A DNA stretch of 64,000 bases, from assembly GCA_025266875.1 (NCBI GenBank), contig JALLLT010000012.1, forward strand, positions 868,001 through 932,000. Reading direction: 5' to 3'. The stretch's first letter is position 1. Each line of letters starts with the position of its first letter. A model generated the notes under the pieces. It was given only the letters and a program-made list of their open reading frames with translations, was not told where the DNA came from and searched no databases. This DNA comes from Fennellomyces sp. T-0311. Its lineage: Eukaryota; Mucoromycota; Mucoromycetes; Mucorales; Lichtheimiaceae. The position numbers were made by a program, and so were the translations under genes. This document shows positions 46,849 to 59,440 of this stretch, one piece after another.

Positions 46849-49800
46849 CTATGAGTTATAATTCCACGTGGGCGATGAAAGAATATAGATCCTGTCGGAT
46901 TCTTTGAGAATCAAAGAAGGTACAGGGTTGGTATACACGAACGGTGATTCGTTGCCCAATGTCTGGCTGGGAGCCCGAAGTAGACCAAGCGGTAGCACGC
47001 CATGCTCAAGAAGCAATGTTTCAAAGAGAAACGCAAAGTTTTGGTCTACGAATTCGCGCGGCATGGGCATGCTAGTCAGATGAGGTGCATGGATGGCTGC
47101 AGACGTGGGGGTTTCGAACTGGGTCGATGACGACAACAGATGCGCTGCTGATCCATCGTAAAGAGGACCAGGCATGCCACAGAGTGTCTTGATGATGGAT
47201 ACAATGTCGGGTTTGTAGTATGTCTGGCTAAGCAGCACATTACTTATCAAACTGTCCGCTACCACATCACCAGCCGCGTAGGCCGGGGTATAGAACACAT
47301 CGATTTCCTCCTGAACGTCCTTTTCTTGCAGCAAATGCATGAACCGTATGTTGGACTTTTCAACTGCCAATGCCGCTCTCTCCATTAGCGAATTCCATTA
47401 CAAGATAAATAAAAAATGGTGGTACGACTTACTGAGGTTGACGATAGTGTATGCATTTCGCGCTCGCTCTTGCACCAACAAGTCGATAATATGACTCGTC
47501 ATGCTGTATAGCACGTTAGATCTGCTGCATCAATTTTTTTTCCTTTACTTACATTGCAGGACTATCTGAATTTCTCTCACAGTCATCCAAACACTCCTTT
47601 TCGCTCATGACGACAACTTGCTTTGCACGTTTCACACCAGCCCGCAACAGATCATCCGGCTGTCGGCAGCTACCCTGTTTGAAATGCTTTAATGCGTCAT
47701 TCCTTGGGCATATAAGAAACACATACCACCATAAAATAGACCTTGGGGAACATGTTGATCAGCTCGAATGTCTTGTCGGTGGGTCTGGAAGGACAGAGCA
47801 GCACAATATTCTGGAGATCTTCAGGTTTCATGTGTGGCGATCTAATGCGTACATGTTTGTGAGTGTCATGATTGGACACAACGAAATGGTTATCCGAACG
47901 TTACCGAAGGTTGTAGATGAATTTAAAGATATTCACCACTTCCCGATGGACACACACCAAAATATGGCCACGCATGCCTTCGGTGGAGTCAATGATGGCA
48001 TCGTCCAACTGGACCGGCGCCTCCAGTATGTAGGATAACGGAAGCGAGGTGTCCTCAATGTGGTCAGGTGGGCCAACCTGGTTCTCCCGACCATCGTCGT
48101 CATGATCTGCAACAGGCGACATGCCAAGGCGAGTGATCAGCTCTCGACTACCGGTGAGCAACGCATGTCGCGGTGTTGGCAATCGAGACAGTTTGTAACG
48201 TTCGGTTGGAGGTTTCTCTCGTTTCGTCTTTGCTGGTGCAGGTTCATCTGGTTTGATCATGTCATGCGGTGGAGAAGTACTGTTGCTTCCTACTGCAGCA
48301 TCTTTACGCTTAGGAGGAGGACGAACCGGCAGTTGCGGTTCATGCTCGTATCGCATGCGACGGATGGTACTCCATACAAACCCCTTGTTCTATGGATTGT
48401 CAGTGCCATTTGCCATCTTGGCACACTCAATGGACAGTTACCAGATATTTGATATCCTTGATTTCCTTTGGACTTTCCGAGATATAGACGCAAAGATCTG
48501 TCTCCTTGATAATGTAGTCGTTGCTAGGATTCAACAGGATCTCATGGTCGTTCCGATCTGCAGCATATGTTTTGATCGCAAACAAAATGACCTGGCACTC
48601 TTTAAACACAATCTAGGTCCAAACGGTCGTTGTCAGAAACATTTAAAGTTGGGGTGGCTGCTTTGTTATATATATTGGCTTACCAAAGCGACATAGGCGA
48701 ACGGTAATCCAATCATAAAGTCAGGTGGGGCGGCAGTGTATATTTCATTGCAGGAACCATCATCTACAAAACATGTTAGCCAAACAAGTTTGAACAGCCG
48801 TGTTATTTCTTACCGTATTGTGCTTGCCAAGGTTCGTCATAATGGTTCATGGGTTGTCGCTGATGCAATAGATTGGTCAATAGAGTAGACGCACCACGAC
48901 ATCGACAATTCATTGCGAGTAGATACTGCTTGAACTCCTGCACACAGATGATTTCTTTGGCCACTTTTTGATAGATGGCGGTGGTGGGCGACAAATTGTA
49001 GGTATAGATTGGCACTTCGTGACTCACGGTGTAGCAGTAGAGTGACCATAATCGGACGGTATTTCGTTCATCTTCTTCTGCGGAATTCTGGGCATTTTGA
49101 TCTATAAATATCAAACGCATATCAATAAAAAAATCGTGATTATATTTTTTTTGTCGTTTACCTGAAATCGTAAAGATGGCCTTTGCGTAACGTGCTCTCT
49201 AAAATAGGGAATGTGAGCAAGATGGAATGTGTGTTGGGAACAAGAAAATAGTACCGCTCGTTGCAGCGTTTTGTCATTCAAAACCGATCCATGCAAAAAC
49301 TGGATACGATGACCCCACATGGAGTTTCGTTCCATCAATTTCAGATCTTCAGCTGGCTTGTTGACGTCAAGAAACACAACATTGAGATGGCTCTCTGCGT
49401 TTTCCTTTTGTAAAAAAAACTCGAGGTTTAAAAAAAAAAAAAGCCATTCATTGCGCGCGTGCTGCACGTTACCCTGTTCAGAAATCCATCCAGAATCTCG
49501 CTCACTTGTTCCGGTCGAAATGCGCCAATGATCAAAATGAAGGGAAGCACGCCGTGTGACACTTGACCTCCCCCATCTGCCGGCGTCTTATCAGATAAAC
49601 ACATCAACATGAACAAATAGAAACATACCATTCCTCTTTCGTACGGTTGCCAGAACATCACTTATCAATCCAGGCAACACCGCGAGCGATGTGACGATAA
49701 TCAACATGACCACCACGCGACTTGCTTCGGTTTGTGCCGTAATATCTATCACCTTCTTTTGAGTTTATTTGTGTGTGACGCAAAGATAAACGCACCTCCG

Positions 49801-51449
49801 TAGCCGACGGTGGACAGTGTAACCATGACAAAGTAGAGCGAGTCGATGATGGAATAGTTGATGTTGACAAAAGTGGCCTCACAGTACTGGAAGGCGGCCA
49901 TCCCATTGTACAGCAGTGCGACCAAGGTGCATATCAAATGGATGAGTTTGGATTTGAGTAGATCCACGGGTTTGTCTAAAAAGGCAAGTTAATCAGCAGC
50001 ACACAGGACGAACAATAATTTTGTGGACCTGTCATTTGCAAATTGGTTTTAATTTTCATTGCGCTTTTGATTCGCAAGAGGAGCACCCAGCTCCGTAAAA
50101 AGTAAGGCACTACATGCAAGGAAAGTTTAAAATATCTGACAACCTGCTCCTTTTTTTTGTCGTACCATAAAGCAGTTGCCCGTGCTCCATAAAATTGGAT
50201 ATCAGAAAAGGGACGGTTGTCAGCATTTCGATAAGACATCGGAAGCTCAGCAGCACCGATAACGCTCGGCCAGTCAGGAAGATGCCTAATTAGCCAGGGT
50301 TAATTGCGCATCCACTTGGTCTATCTGTCAAGCCTACGCATCACAAACGAGCCAAGGTTCCAGTACGTCAAGCATTGGCAAAACAGCCTACACGTGCCAT
50401 TTTTAGTACTTTTTGATCAAGTGGCCTACTTGGAGAGTAAATTAAATCTGTCATACCAAAGGTCATAGGATCGCCATTTGTACATCCACGGAGGCGATAG
50501 ATGGACATCAAACTCCTGTTTCATCTCGAGCAGGTAGGCCAGACAGAACAAAAGATCGACCACCAAGTCAATGTTGACCTATGCGATCGGAGTCAGTGGA
50601 CGAAGTTGTCAGAGGTGCGTGCGTTTTGACGTACAAAGGCCACGATGGTCTGGTTGGCGAAGAGGGCGTTCCGGATTTTGGAGATGTATGGGTTCCAGTG
50701 GAAATAATGCCTCACTTGGTTGATCATGCTATACACTTCTATTTTTTCGTCCCTGTTTTTTATATCCATCTAAGTATTTTTTCTTATCTTTCTTGTGATC
50801 GTCGTTAGACTCACCGTGCGGCCCTGCGACTGGATCGATACTTTGCCCTGATCGTACTAAAATTCACATGGGACCGTCTTGCGAACCACTCATCCGACTT
50901 TTGCGATGCAGCTGATTGTATTACTTCATCCGCTCTGCAATGCGCGTACATGGTGTAAGCAAAAAAAAAAAGAGGCTGCGTCTCGAAAACTTACTTGGGA
51001 TCCAAGGCAGGCAGGACGAGATCAGCAGTATCAATACGACTAAGCGCATCATCGCTATCATGGTCAGAATGGTCGTCGGATGTAGTGCTCCCACCCTCGT
51101 GGTCACTCCCTGTGGTGCTCGAAGTACTGCTTCCAGGGTTGGATTTTTTTGAATGTTTCCGACGCATGAGACGCGGCAACAGCTTGGCCGACGAACCGGC
51201 ATGGTGGTGACGGCGCATACGTCGTCGTTTTCGTTGGGCAATGGTGCCTCGAGGATCGCGACAATTGTCTTCGGCATCACTGCTTCCGCGAGAAGAACAT
51301 GCGTCCTTGTCTTGGAGATGAGCTACACGCGACTTTGTTGACTTTGTAGAATTGCTGCTGCTGTGGACGGCGCCGTAGTTTGCAGTGGCTGACGAGATAA
51401 GCTTCTCCTCGTCGCCGTTTTGGTCTGGTTTGCTGTGTCCGATAGGCAT
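46849..51449 (-). CDS. Slo-family (BK-like) potassium channel with RCK domains
   Basis: Read leftward from the ATG at 51449. Exon 1 (51449-50995) is a hydrophilic Ser/Asp-rich N-terminus with a basic RKRRRMRRHHH patch. Exons at 50934-50815, 50728-50635, 50578-50430, 50387-50338, 50285-50166 and from 50109 encode the membrane part, including DLVVDLLFCLAYLLEM and an S4-like YFLRSWVLLLRIKSAMKIK. The pore has VTLSTVGYGD, the K+ selectivity filter, its last residue created by a splice. The cytosolic C-terminus has two RCK domains: GVLPFILIIGAFRPEQVSEI...VVFLDVNKP...FLHGSVLND, then GHILVCVHREVVNIFKF and FYTPAYAAGDVVADSLI. These gate Slo channels by Ca2+ or Na+. I see no acidic 'calcium bowl'. About 17 exons. 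It converges with the oxidase gene only 12 bp away. Confidence 0.83.
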
Positions 51450-51659
51450 TTCATTTGCACGTTGGTTCCCGAAAGAAGGAAAAAGAAAAAGAAGAAAAAA
51501 AAAGGTGGAAAGCAATGAGATTAGAGAAAATGGGAATTTGATATCGGCTGCCGTGTGTAACGCCAGGATCGGTCGGAGTGATGGTGAATTAGGATCCGGT
51601 GCTGCTTTTCCTTTTTTTCGCCAAACTTGCCCTTTTGCCTTTTCCTTCCCCTTCCCCAT
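51450..51659. promoter_or_regulatory. Short divergent promoter region (K+ channel / MOCS1A)
   Basis: Only 210 bp separate the two opposite start codons. The region is purine-rich on one side and pyrimidine-rich on the other (AG-rich tract at ~51475-51515). No clear TATA box. Confidence 0.5.
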
Positions 51660-53068
51660 ATGTTTGCCTCGCGCCCTCTGCGCACTCTCCATCGCCGTCT
51701 CTTTTCCAGTCTGCAGGTAAGCCCACGCTACGGATCCGTTGAGAGAAGCCACCGTGCTCATGTACAGCATCTACCTTATCTCCCCCCTTTTTTTTCGCCA
51801 AGCCGGAGGAAGCCGTTGCGCAAGACCACCGGCCGCTTTATTTAACCGACACGTTTGGTCGACAGCATAATTACCTGCGTATCTCGCTGACGGAGCGATG
51901 CAATTTGCGATGTGAGTTTGTCCCTTGCAGATCAGCGCGCTGAAAAAGGCTCATCCGAAGGGACACCCAAGGCACCTACTGTATGCCCGAAGAAGGCGTG
52001 CCGTTGACACCTCATGACAAACTATTGACGACGGATGAAATCCTTTCGCTCGCACGACTGTTTGTTTCACAAGGCGTGACCAAAATTCGGCTCACCGGGG
52101 GAGAGCCCACAGTGCGACCTGATTTGATCGATATTGTTCGAGGCATGAACGAGTTCAAACAGTTTGGCTTGCAGAGCATCGGCATCACCACCAACGGCAT
52201 TGCGCTGAAACGGAAGCTGCCGGCGCTTTACGACGCAGGTCTGGACTCGCTCAACATTAGCTTGGACACCTTGGATCGACACATGTTTGAGATAATGACG
52301 CGGAGGCGAGGTTAGGGTTTTTCCTTGGATGGGAGGAGATTGAGTTTCATCTAAGCGTATCTCAGGCTTTGATAACGTGCTGGCTTCGATCCGACAAGCG
52401 ACGGACTTGGGATTCAAGTCGGTCAAGATCAACAGCGTCGTGATGCGCGGAACCAACGATGACCAGGTCATGAACTTTGTGGCGTTCACCCAGGACAACC
52501 CGGTCAACGTCCGGTTTATCGAGTACATGCCGTTTGATGGTAAAAGCCAGATCATCTGTGATGTCAAACGGGGCAAGTGACTCATTCCTTATTAAGGTAA
52601 CCGATGGAAGAAGGATAAACTGGTCCCTTATCGAGAACTACTGGGCCGCATCGAGACACGCTTCGGCCAGTTGGACAAACTGGTCGACGATCCCAATGAT
52701 ACCACCAAAGTATATAGGCCGACGCGTCGCATGCGCCCTGCGTATCTGTTTTTGTTTAACTCACGCGCACCGTGGATTAGGCATACCAAGTCCCGGGCTA
52801 CAAAGGCAGAATCGGCTTCATCACCTCGATGACGAACCACTTTTGCGGCACCTGCAATCGTCTCCGCATCACAGCCGACGGCAGCATCAAGGTGTGCCTG
52901 TTCGGATCCACTGAGGTGTCGCTGCGGGACATGCTGCGGAAAGGCTACGGCGAGGAGGAGATGCTGCATTATATTGGAGCCGCGGTCCGCAAGAAGAAGA
53001 AGCAGCACGCAGGTATGTTTGAACTTGCTTCAAGGAAAAACAGGCCCATGATCTTGATCGGCGGATAA
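51660..53068 (+). CDS. MOCS1A: GTP 3',8-cyclase (MoaA / MOCS1A), molybdenum cofactor step 1
   Basis: Radical-SAM enzyme that rearranges GTP to 3',8-cyclo-GTP. Six exons (51660-51716, 51803-51911, 51972-52310, 52366-52539, 52597-52709, 52781-53068) join in frame to 359 aa. The Arg/Ser-rich N-terminus ([16 protein letters not shown]) looks like a mitochondrial presequence, as expected. The N-terminal 4Fe-4S motif is [11 protein letters not shown] (CxxxCxxC), split by intron 2. RLTGGEP, NISLDTL and FIEYMPFDG follow. The C-terminal cluster motif begins FCGTCNRLR, and the chain ends in the essential Gly-Gly (ILIGG). MOCS1B starts 84 bp further on. Confidence 0.93.
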
Positions 53069-53152
53069 GGTTTTTTTATATAATCTCAACTCTGTAAATA
53101 TACACACAACACGCGCCCCTTTTTCCTTTATATTCTTTTTCTTTTCTTGAAA

Positions 53153-53683
53153 ATGCTCCTCCATTCAACAAGACCATTGGCCTTCGTTGCCCGTCGCCAT
53201 TACTCGTCCAAATTAACCCATACCGACCCCAAAACCGGTGAGGCCAAAATGGTCTCCGTGTCAGACAAAGCAGTAACGAACCGCGAAGCGCGCGCGGTGG
53301 GTTACATTCGACTTCCACCTGAAACATACGCATTACTCGAGGACAATGAGCTGCATTCAGCCAAGGGCAATGTGCTCGCAGTGGCCCAAATAGCCGGGAT
53401 CCAAGCTGCCAAGTCAACCAGCCAATTGATACCCCTGTGCCATCCGCTGTTGCTTGACAAGATTGACGTGCAGTTGCGGTTGGCTCAAGATCGAGTGGAG
53501 TGCGAGTCGCTGGTGCGGTGTCAAGGCAAAACCGGCGTTGAAATGGAAGCGTTGACGGCGACAAGTGTGGCGTTGCTCACCGTCTATGACATGTGCAAAG
53601 CCTCTTCAAAGAAAATGAGAATTGAAGGTATCCGTGTGATAGAGAAATCCGGTGGTAAAAGTGGACCATGGCAGTGGACATAG
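53153..53683 (+). CDS. MOCS1B: Cyclic pyranopterin monophosphate synthase (MoaC / MOCS1B)
   Basis: Converts 3',8-cyclo-GTP made by MOCS1A into cPMP. Single exon, 176 aa from the ATG at 53153. The N-terminus ([18 protein letters not shown]) is a likely mitochondrial presequence of its own. MoaC motifs are complete: [32 protein letters not shown] (active-site Lys), [29 protein letters not shown] with the following Lys, and IEKSGGKSG. It lies 84 bp after the MOCS1A stop on the same strand, so the two may be co-transcribed, as the bicistronic MOCS1 mRNA of animals is. Confidence 0.94.
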   Translation: MLLHSTRPLAFVARRHYSSKLTHTDPKTGEAKMVSVSDKAVTNREARAVGYIRLPPETYALLEDNELHSAKGNVLAVAQIAGIQAAKSTSQLIPLCHPLLLDKIDVQLRLAQDRVECESLVRCQGKTGVEMEALTATSVALLTVYDMCKASSKKMRIEGIRVIEKSGGKSGPWQWT

Positions 53684-53739
53684 CGTCTTTTTTTTACTTT
53701 TTTTTATTATGAAAAGCCTTTTGAATAGTCTTTTTTGAT

Positions 53740-54400
53740 TTACTCGTCGTCAGAGTCAGCAGCCTTCTTCTTCTCGTCACCGGTGGCACGGGCTATACGT
53801 TTATCCTATTAGCAAAGGAAAAAAACACCCTCTCCCACATATCCAACTAAACTTACTGTAGATGACCTGGGCGTTGTGGCGCAAGACGGGCTTGATAAGA
53901 CCCTGAGACTCGAGCTCGCGGATGGCGACACGGGCGAGCGAACCGTTCAAGCGAAGACGATCGACCAAAACAGACTGGGAGATGAGCTTGTAGGTGGGGA
54001 CTTCCTTGAACAAACGTTCGTAGGTAGGCTTGTCGAGGACGACCATGTTGTTGGCCTTATCCTTAACCTTCTTGGCGGACCACTTCTGTAAAATTGCCGC
54101 GCCCCTACATTAGCAATTCATTCCCAAAATACAAAAAACGCATTCACGTTACCTTCTTGGCCTTCTTGCCTCCAGAGGAGGAGGTGGGAACATCCTTTTT
54201 ACCCTATCAAACCCCAATTCGCATTAGCACATGTCGTAGTTGGATAAAGTAAAGCTTTTAAGGATGGAAGGGCGCCTATCATGTTGAATCCATCCGTTGG
54301 TTCGATGCATCCATCTATCTGCGCTGGGTGTTTCGTGTCATGCTGCGATGGGCTCCCTTCCTTTCCTTTCTGCTTTTGGTGCATAGTCGATACTCACCAT
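53740..54400 (-). CDS. RPS25: 40S ribosomal protein eS25
   Basis: Small-subunit protein near the head, involved in IRES and hairpin-dependent initiation in other eukaryotes. Four exons: 54400-54398 (the ATG only), 54203-54153, 54085-53857 and 53792-53740. These give 111 aa in frame, against 108 in yeast. Seen: Lys-rich N-terminus, KKWSAKKVKDKANN, LDKPTYERLFKEVPTYKLIS, NGSLARVAIRELESQGLIK and HNAQVIYTRATGDE with an acidic end. The last acceptor (CGTATAG) is preferred over a nearer AG because only it restores the conserved IYTRA end. The start codon sits alone, directly followed by GTGAGT, a common arrangement in fungal ribosomal protein genes. Confidence 0.93.
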
Positions 54401-55155
54401 GTTGAGAGGAGGATCAAGCGGAGGCGTGCCGGAACCTGCGCTATGATTGGGAGTGTGACTGTGTCTGTACCTCAGTGAAATTAATATCCATGGGATTGAC
54501 TCTTCTTGGTTGTTAACACGGCGAGATTTTTGAAGGCATTCACGCAGCCGTTGTCCATGCTCAAAGATGGATGCAACGATGGAATGCTTTATAAAGAAGT
54601 TCACGGACCAACCACGCAGGAACGCGTCATTTCCTTGTTTATCCAGTGTTGATAACTCAGCGATGCGGTCTGATGCAGGCGGTCGACGCAAAAATTTCAA
54701 CCGGATAGCCTCACCTAGCAGTATCATGCAACTGCAGCATAGTTTCGCGCTCGCCCTCTTGCAAAATTATATCCAATCGCTTCAATAATCCTGTGTCCGG
54801 GGATGATTTAGCACCTTTACGGTTTCCCTCTGCGATTCCACTGATCCAAAAACGTTCCGTGGACGATTGACCGTATCTGGAGTAGTGGCGCAGTTGTGAG
54901 ATGCATGTAAGCCTTGTTGACCTTGGAATCCATCGACATGGATGTGCCCCATGACCGGTGTAAGACAGGCTTACTGGAATAGAATGAATGTATCCCGACA
55001 TCAGTACCGACGGTATAGCCCCTCTCGGTGGATGGTGTGTACTGAACATCGGACTGGTGCTCAGTACCCCTAGGAAGATGAATGCGACCACTGGTATAAC
55101 TTTCGCCGAGATCCATACCGTTGATGTTGTTACATTCATCATTGGCTTGTACCAC
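54401..55155 (-). pseudogene. Unrecognised coding-like segment in three frames
   Basis: Upstream of RPS25, overlapping minus-strand frames read in order like one protein. DLGESYTSGRIHLPRG to GTFLDQWN (55155-54820) is followed by GLLKRLDIILQEGERETML (to ~54715) and GEAIRLKFLRRPPASDRIAE to ECLQKSRRVNN (to ~54510). Joining them needs two frame changes at places without normal introns. I recognise no family. It may be a decayed gene or unusual splicing, and it could overlap the RPS25 promoter. Confidence 0.3.
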
Positions 55156-55208
55156 GTCCCGACCTCCCGGAACGCTACACAGCTTTTTCTGGTATTACTT
55201 TTTAGCAA

Positions 55209-58200
55209 AGCATCTTCACTTTTTTATCTTTGTTTAACTTTAAACAAATGTAACGAGGAATCGCGTAGCAAATACGGCAGTTCACTACTCCCATACAATT
55301 GAAAATTTCCTACGGCCGGATCGCCCGAATCCCAAGCCCTGACTTGGCCAATTACCCATTCTGAAACACTTGCTTTCTAACAATTAAGATTCTTCACGAG
55401 TCAATAAGGCAAAAAAGATTGATGCGTACAGTGCATACAGTAACGTACATATACCATATATTGTGTTATTTAATCAGATTAGAAATGAGAAACCGCTCGC
55501 CTTCATCTCGCGGTCGGCTATTCATTCAAATGAAGCATGCCTGTTAGAATGAAAAAATACCTGCTGACAATAAATGATCTGGCCCAATTGTATGATCATG
55601 ACTGGAAACTATGTCCTGCATAAAGTGCTTCTAGGGAAGAAGCCATAATAGTTAGAATACTATTATGTAAGGTGTCTGAATACGTTTGATATTGATGTCT
55701 TTTCTACATACACATCATGAGCCTTTCGATCTCTTGATGCTTCTGTTAATGTTGGTCCAAAATGTGCCTTCATTTCCAAGGACACTGCATAACAATTCTA
55801 CGCGTATGAAGTCGAGGATAATGGCTTTCTGCATAAAACTTACCATTATTGATTTGGAGAGTCTGTAAGTGGGAGCAATCATTCAGCCTTTCTTCGCGAC
55901 GTAGCAAGGCAACAAAGACACCACCACATGATGTACCCATTCCTGTACCTAAGCCAGTTCTAGATATCATCATACTCCTTCCAACATAATGATCTTATAT
56001 TAGCATATAAAATGACTTTAAGAAGGCCGGCAGTGCAATTCGATAAAGCGATTAAAATGTTATCGAAAAGTAATTCGCGTACGGAATACCTTTTATTAAT
56101 TCATTGCACGAGTAAACCATATACTTTAAGTTTTTTGCTTTCGTTTAGAGGTTCATGACAGGTTTTAGCACGTAAAATCGTACAACAATCATTTAAGTCA
56201 TTCGAGCGTTTGTGGAATGCCGACGTACAGCTATACATTTCTCCGTGGTATGTAGTTATTACTTGATGAAGAAGAGACGTAAAAGTATAAATCTTGCCAA
56301 GCCGAAGCAGCCGTTGCAAATATGGTTACTGTAGTCAGTCAAGTGATAGGGCTACATGTGCAAGATTATATATGTACTGACCCAACAGAACGTTCTCGTT
56401 ATACAATTATATATGTAAGCAATAATAAAGCAGCATGCAAAAAGCTTACTCTTACCGACTTGAGTATGACGTCAATAAATAAGAACCTGGTGCCCTGACA
56501 ACATAGTTGTATAGTGACACAAGCTTTAGGAACTGTCTATCACGCACTATGTATTGTACAGCTACGTCATTTGTATTACCTCCTATATATTTTAAAGCGA
56601 TGGATTGATAGGTTTTCTTGGCATTATAACGAACGGAGCTACTTGGATCTGCGTTAAAGAACGCCCGACTCATGCCCTAAAACCCTGCAACTTATAGGTA
56701 TGGTCTAGAACACTTTATACAATACCACGTATAAAAAATAAGGTGGCCTGAAGTTTCAGGTTTTTTTGCTTCCATTCCTGGTAACACACAGTTGCTTTTC
56801 AATTCTATTCCTCGTTTTGATGACTGAATCATCACAGCATTATAGATCGCATGTCTGAATCTCAGTCCCAAATTTCAAATGGCATTTGAGAACGTCATTT
56901 GTAAAAGCAAGGTCAATACATCGAAGTGTCTTCTTACGAACAGGCTGTGTCAAAGTAAATCTAAACCATGTTGTGTGACACCTGTGATAGAGTGTCATTC
57001 ACCATTTTAAAGATTTTCCGGTGTTTCCACGATCCAAATATTCGGAAAAGAGGGGAATGCGGGATAATTCATTAGTACTGAGGAGGAACAGAACATGCTG
57101 CTTATAGTGCAGTATTACTCATGAGAGACACGTTTTTGGATGGGCTTCTGTGGGCGATCAATCCTCCGCCCCGTCTGATGGGTGCCACTGCTTTGAACTC
57201 TACCAAGAAACAAGAACAGGATCATCACTGAATTCGCCAAACTGTGTATATGAAAAGTGATATTATTCGTGATGAAACTAATAACTCGAGGAACTGTGAT
57301 TACTTTCGAATCCGCCAACCGGTGGATAGGCCATTTTTCTACACCTAGGCCCTTGGTGAGCCGACACCCAGCATCTGCTCGTCATTAATCAAAATGTACA
57401 AGTCCTTATACGACGAAGATTCGCAATACCATATAGGTCTAAGTATAGAAAGACATTTATCGATATCAACTCATTCTCGCAAGTTTTAGAAGGAGGAAAT
57501 CATCGGTAAGTATATTTCGTTACGCAAGACGTCAAACACTTGCTTCTTCTGGTAGAGTTTAGGTCACAGAAGCAGTTGTATCTGTCGTGGCCATCCAGAC
57601 CTTGCTTATCGTATATGGATTGGGGATGTTCCTTCTGGCCCCTTGCTTCACTTTTTCAAGTACATATATTAACGCTGATATCGAATAAAACTCATGACAA
57701 ACCGTATATGCTACGTATCGTTTCAGTGAGGATTATTTCGATCCAGACAAAGTACAAATTTTTTGGTCAAGTATGTGCTCAGTAATTGCCTTGGAGTTCA
57801 AGGATGTTCAAGAGACGCATACATACGAACTCGTTAATGCTTCCAACAGATAAGTTTATTGGATGTTATCAATCGTGAATGGTTTCCGGCTTTAAGTCGT
57901 TTTTCTTACAAAAGAATTGATACACCTTGTGATTTTCAATAACTTGGTTACTGCTTGAAGTTTTAATACTTTGACATCCTATCCAACCATCAACTGAATC
58001 AAATGAAATGGCTAGTAGAATATGTAAAAAAGGGTCCCTTTTCCTTTCCTGTGCACGCGCGGTATATCACATGCACGCCACCTCTTTCTAATATTCAGCT
58101 CCTCACCCAGTCAGTCTTAATTGTCACCAAAATGAGAAAGGCGAAGAAACTTATTAGTACTTGATGTACCCACGCGATTCTGCAACATAATAAAGTCATA

Positions 58201-59100
58201 CGCAGTAAAGTGCAACATTACAGTTGGTAAGGTGATGATAACCATTTATAGCGACATTAGGCACCTTGCGGACAAGTTTAGTAAAGTACTCACCAAACAT
58301 CCAAGAAACTCATCCGGTGATATTACCCAGGCTTACTGTATGAAACATCTATCTTTTTTTTCCAGCAAGACGCTGGCACAGAACCACCCAAGTGTATGAT
58401 GCGATATGCAATCTCAGCAGCAATCTGCCACCTCTTGATTTTTTTTTGGTGGTGCTTTCCAAAAAAGTATGTCAGTTATAGAACGTAAACGTACAAAAAA
58501 AAAACGACTAGTGTGTTCGCGCGTTACATCATCTTACTTCGTCAACAGATGTATTAATGGGTTTATCAGATTACCGTCACATTCAACGCAGCTTGGCTTT
58601 TCTGAATTTTTTGTTTGGGTTACGAATATAATATTAGATCCTTCGGGTGAACTTCTCACGCTACGGAAAAAAAATCGATGGTGTACTGGATAATATAGCG
58701 ATTCAAAATTATTAAAAAGTGAAGATGTTTTCTGTAAAGCTGAACGTCTACTTCAAAACGTGTTGCTGTAACGAGAAGAAAAGTATACTCAAGACGATGT
58801 CGCTGCACAGCTTTATTGATTGCTGCGTCATAATATCTTCATATCGAATGGCGCCCTTGGAACAAATATCCGATCATTCTGTACTTAACGACACTCTAGT
58901 TAATGTGATCTTTTGTAAGGAGCAACAGATGTCGTCTTGGACACATACTATACTGGTACTCTTTTCTGTTTAAATACTTCCATGACAACGTTGTACTTGT
59001 TAGCACACCAACCCTCTTTTATTTCATTAGTGCGATAGCAAAAAGATATTCAACAACACTGGTTGCAGAATACATCAAACGGAGACATCCAATAATAAAA
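55209..59100. other. Gene-poor AT-rich region
   Basis: Only short open frames without domain character. No repeat, tRNA or rRNA recognised by eye. Confidence 0.45.
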
Positions 59101-59440
59101 AGATTATCGACGGCAATACTTACTTTGACGGAGTGCACCTATCTTTTGTTGGATCTCTTCTGCCATTACCACTACTACGGTGCGGGAACTTCGCCTCGGA
59201 AATAGCAATACGTCAGTTATTCCATTTTTACTTTTTTGCCGATCGATCTGGTTAGAGACGTGATCACTCGATACGCTATTGTTTACGATTTCGTTTTAGA
59301 AAAGGTAAATATCGGCTTTTGTGCGGTAGTACCATAGAAGAATCTGGGTCCCGACGGCGCATTTCCCCTACGCAGCTACGGGAGCAACGATCTTGTGGCG
59401 CGGAGCAAAAGTTCTCATTAGCTTCGTATTACGATAAATA
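59101..59440 (+). pseudogene. Decayed fragment, possibly aspartic-protease C-terminus (copy 1)
   Basis: One frame reads VITRYAIVYDFVLEKVNIGFCAVV before a TAG. This resembles the pepsin-family C-terminal pattern (Y-VFD...-IGFA-V). It shares short DNA blocks with 62881-63165, notably AAAGTTCTCATTAG and TTCGTATTACGAT. Weak evidence. Confidence 0.3.

Noticed and set aside
51385..51720. 111-codon plus-strand frame over the channel start and promoter
   Set aside because: Overlaps exon 1 of the channel antisense and has no features of its own; MOCS1A starts in another frame at 51660.
53069..53152. Direct in-frame MOCS1A-MOCS1B fusion
   Set aside because: MOCS1A ends in the conserved Gly-Gly and a stop, and MOCS1B has its own presequence-like start.
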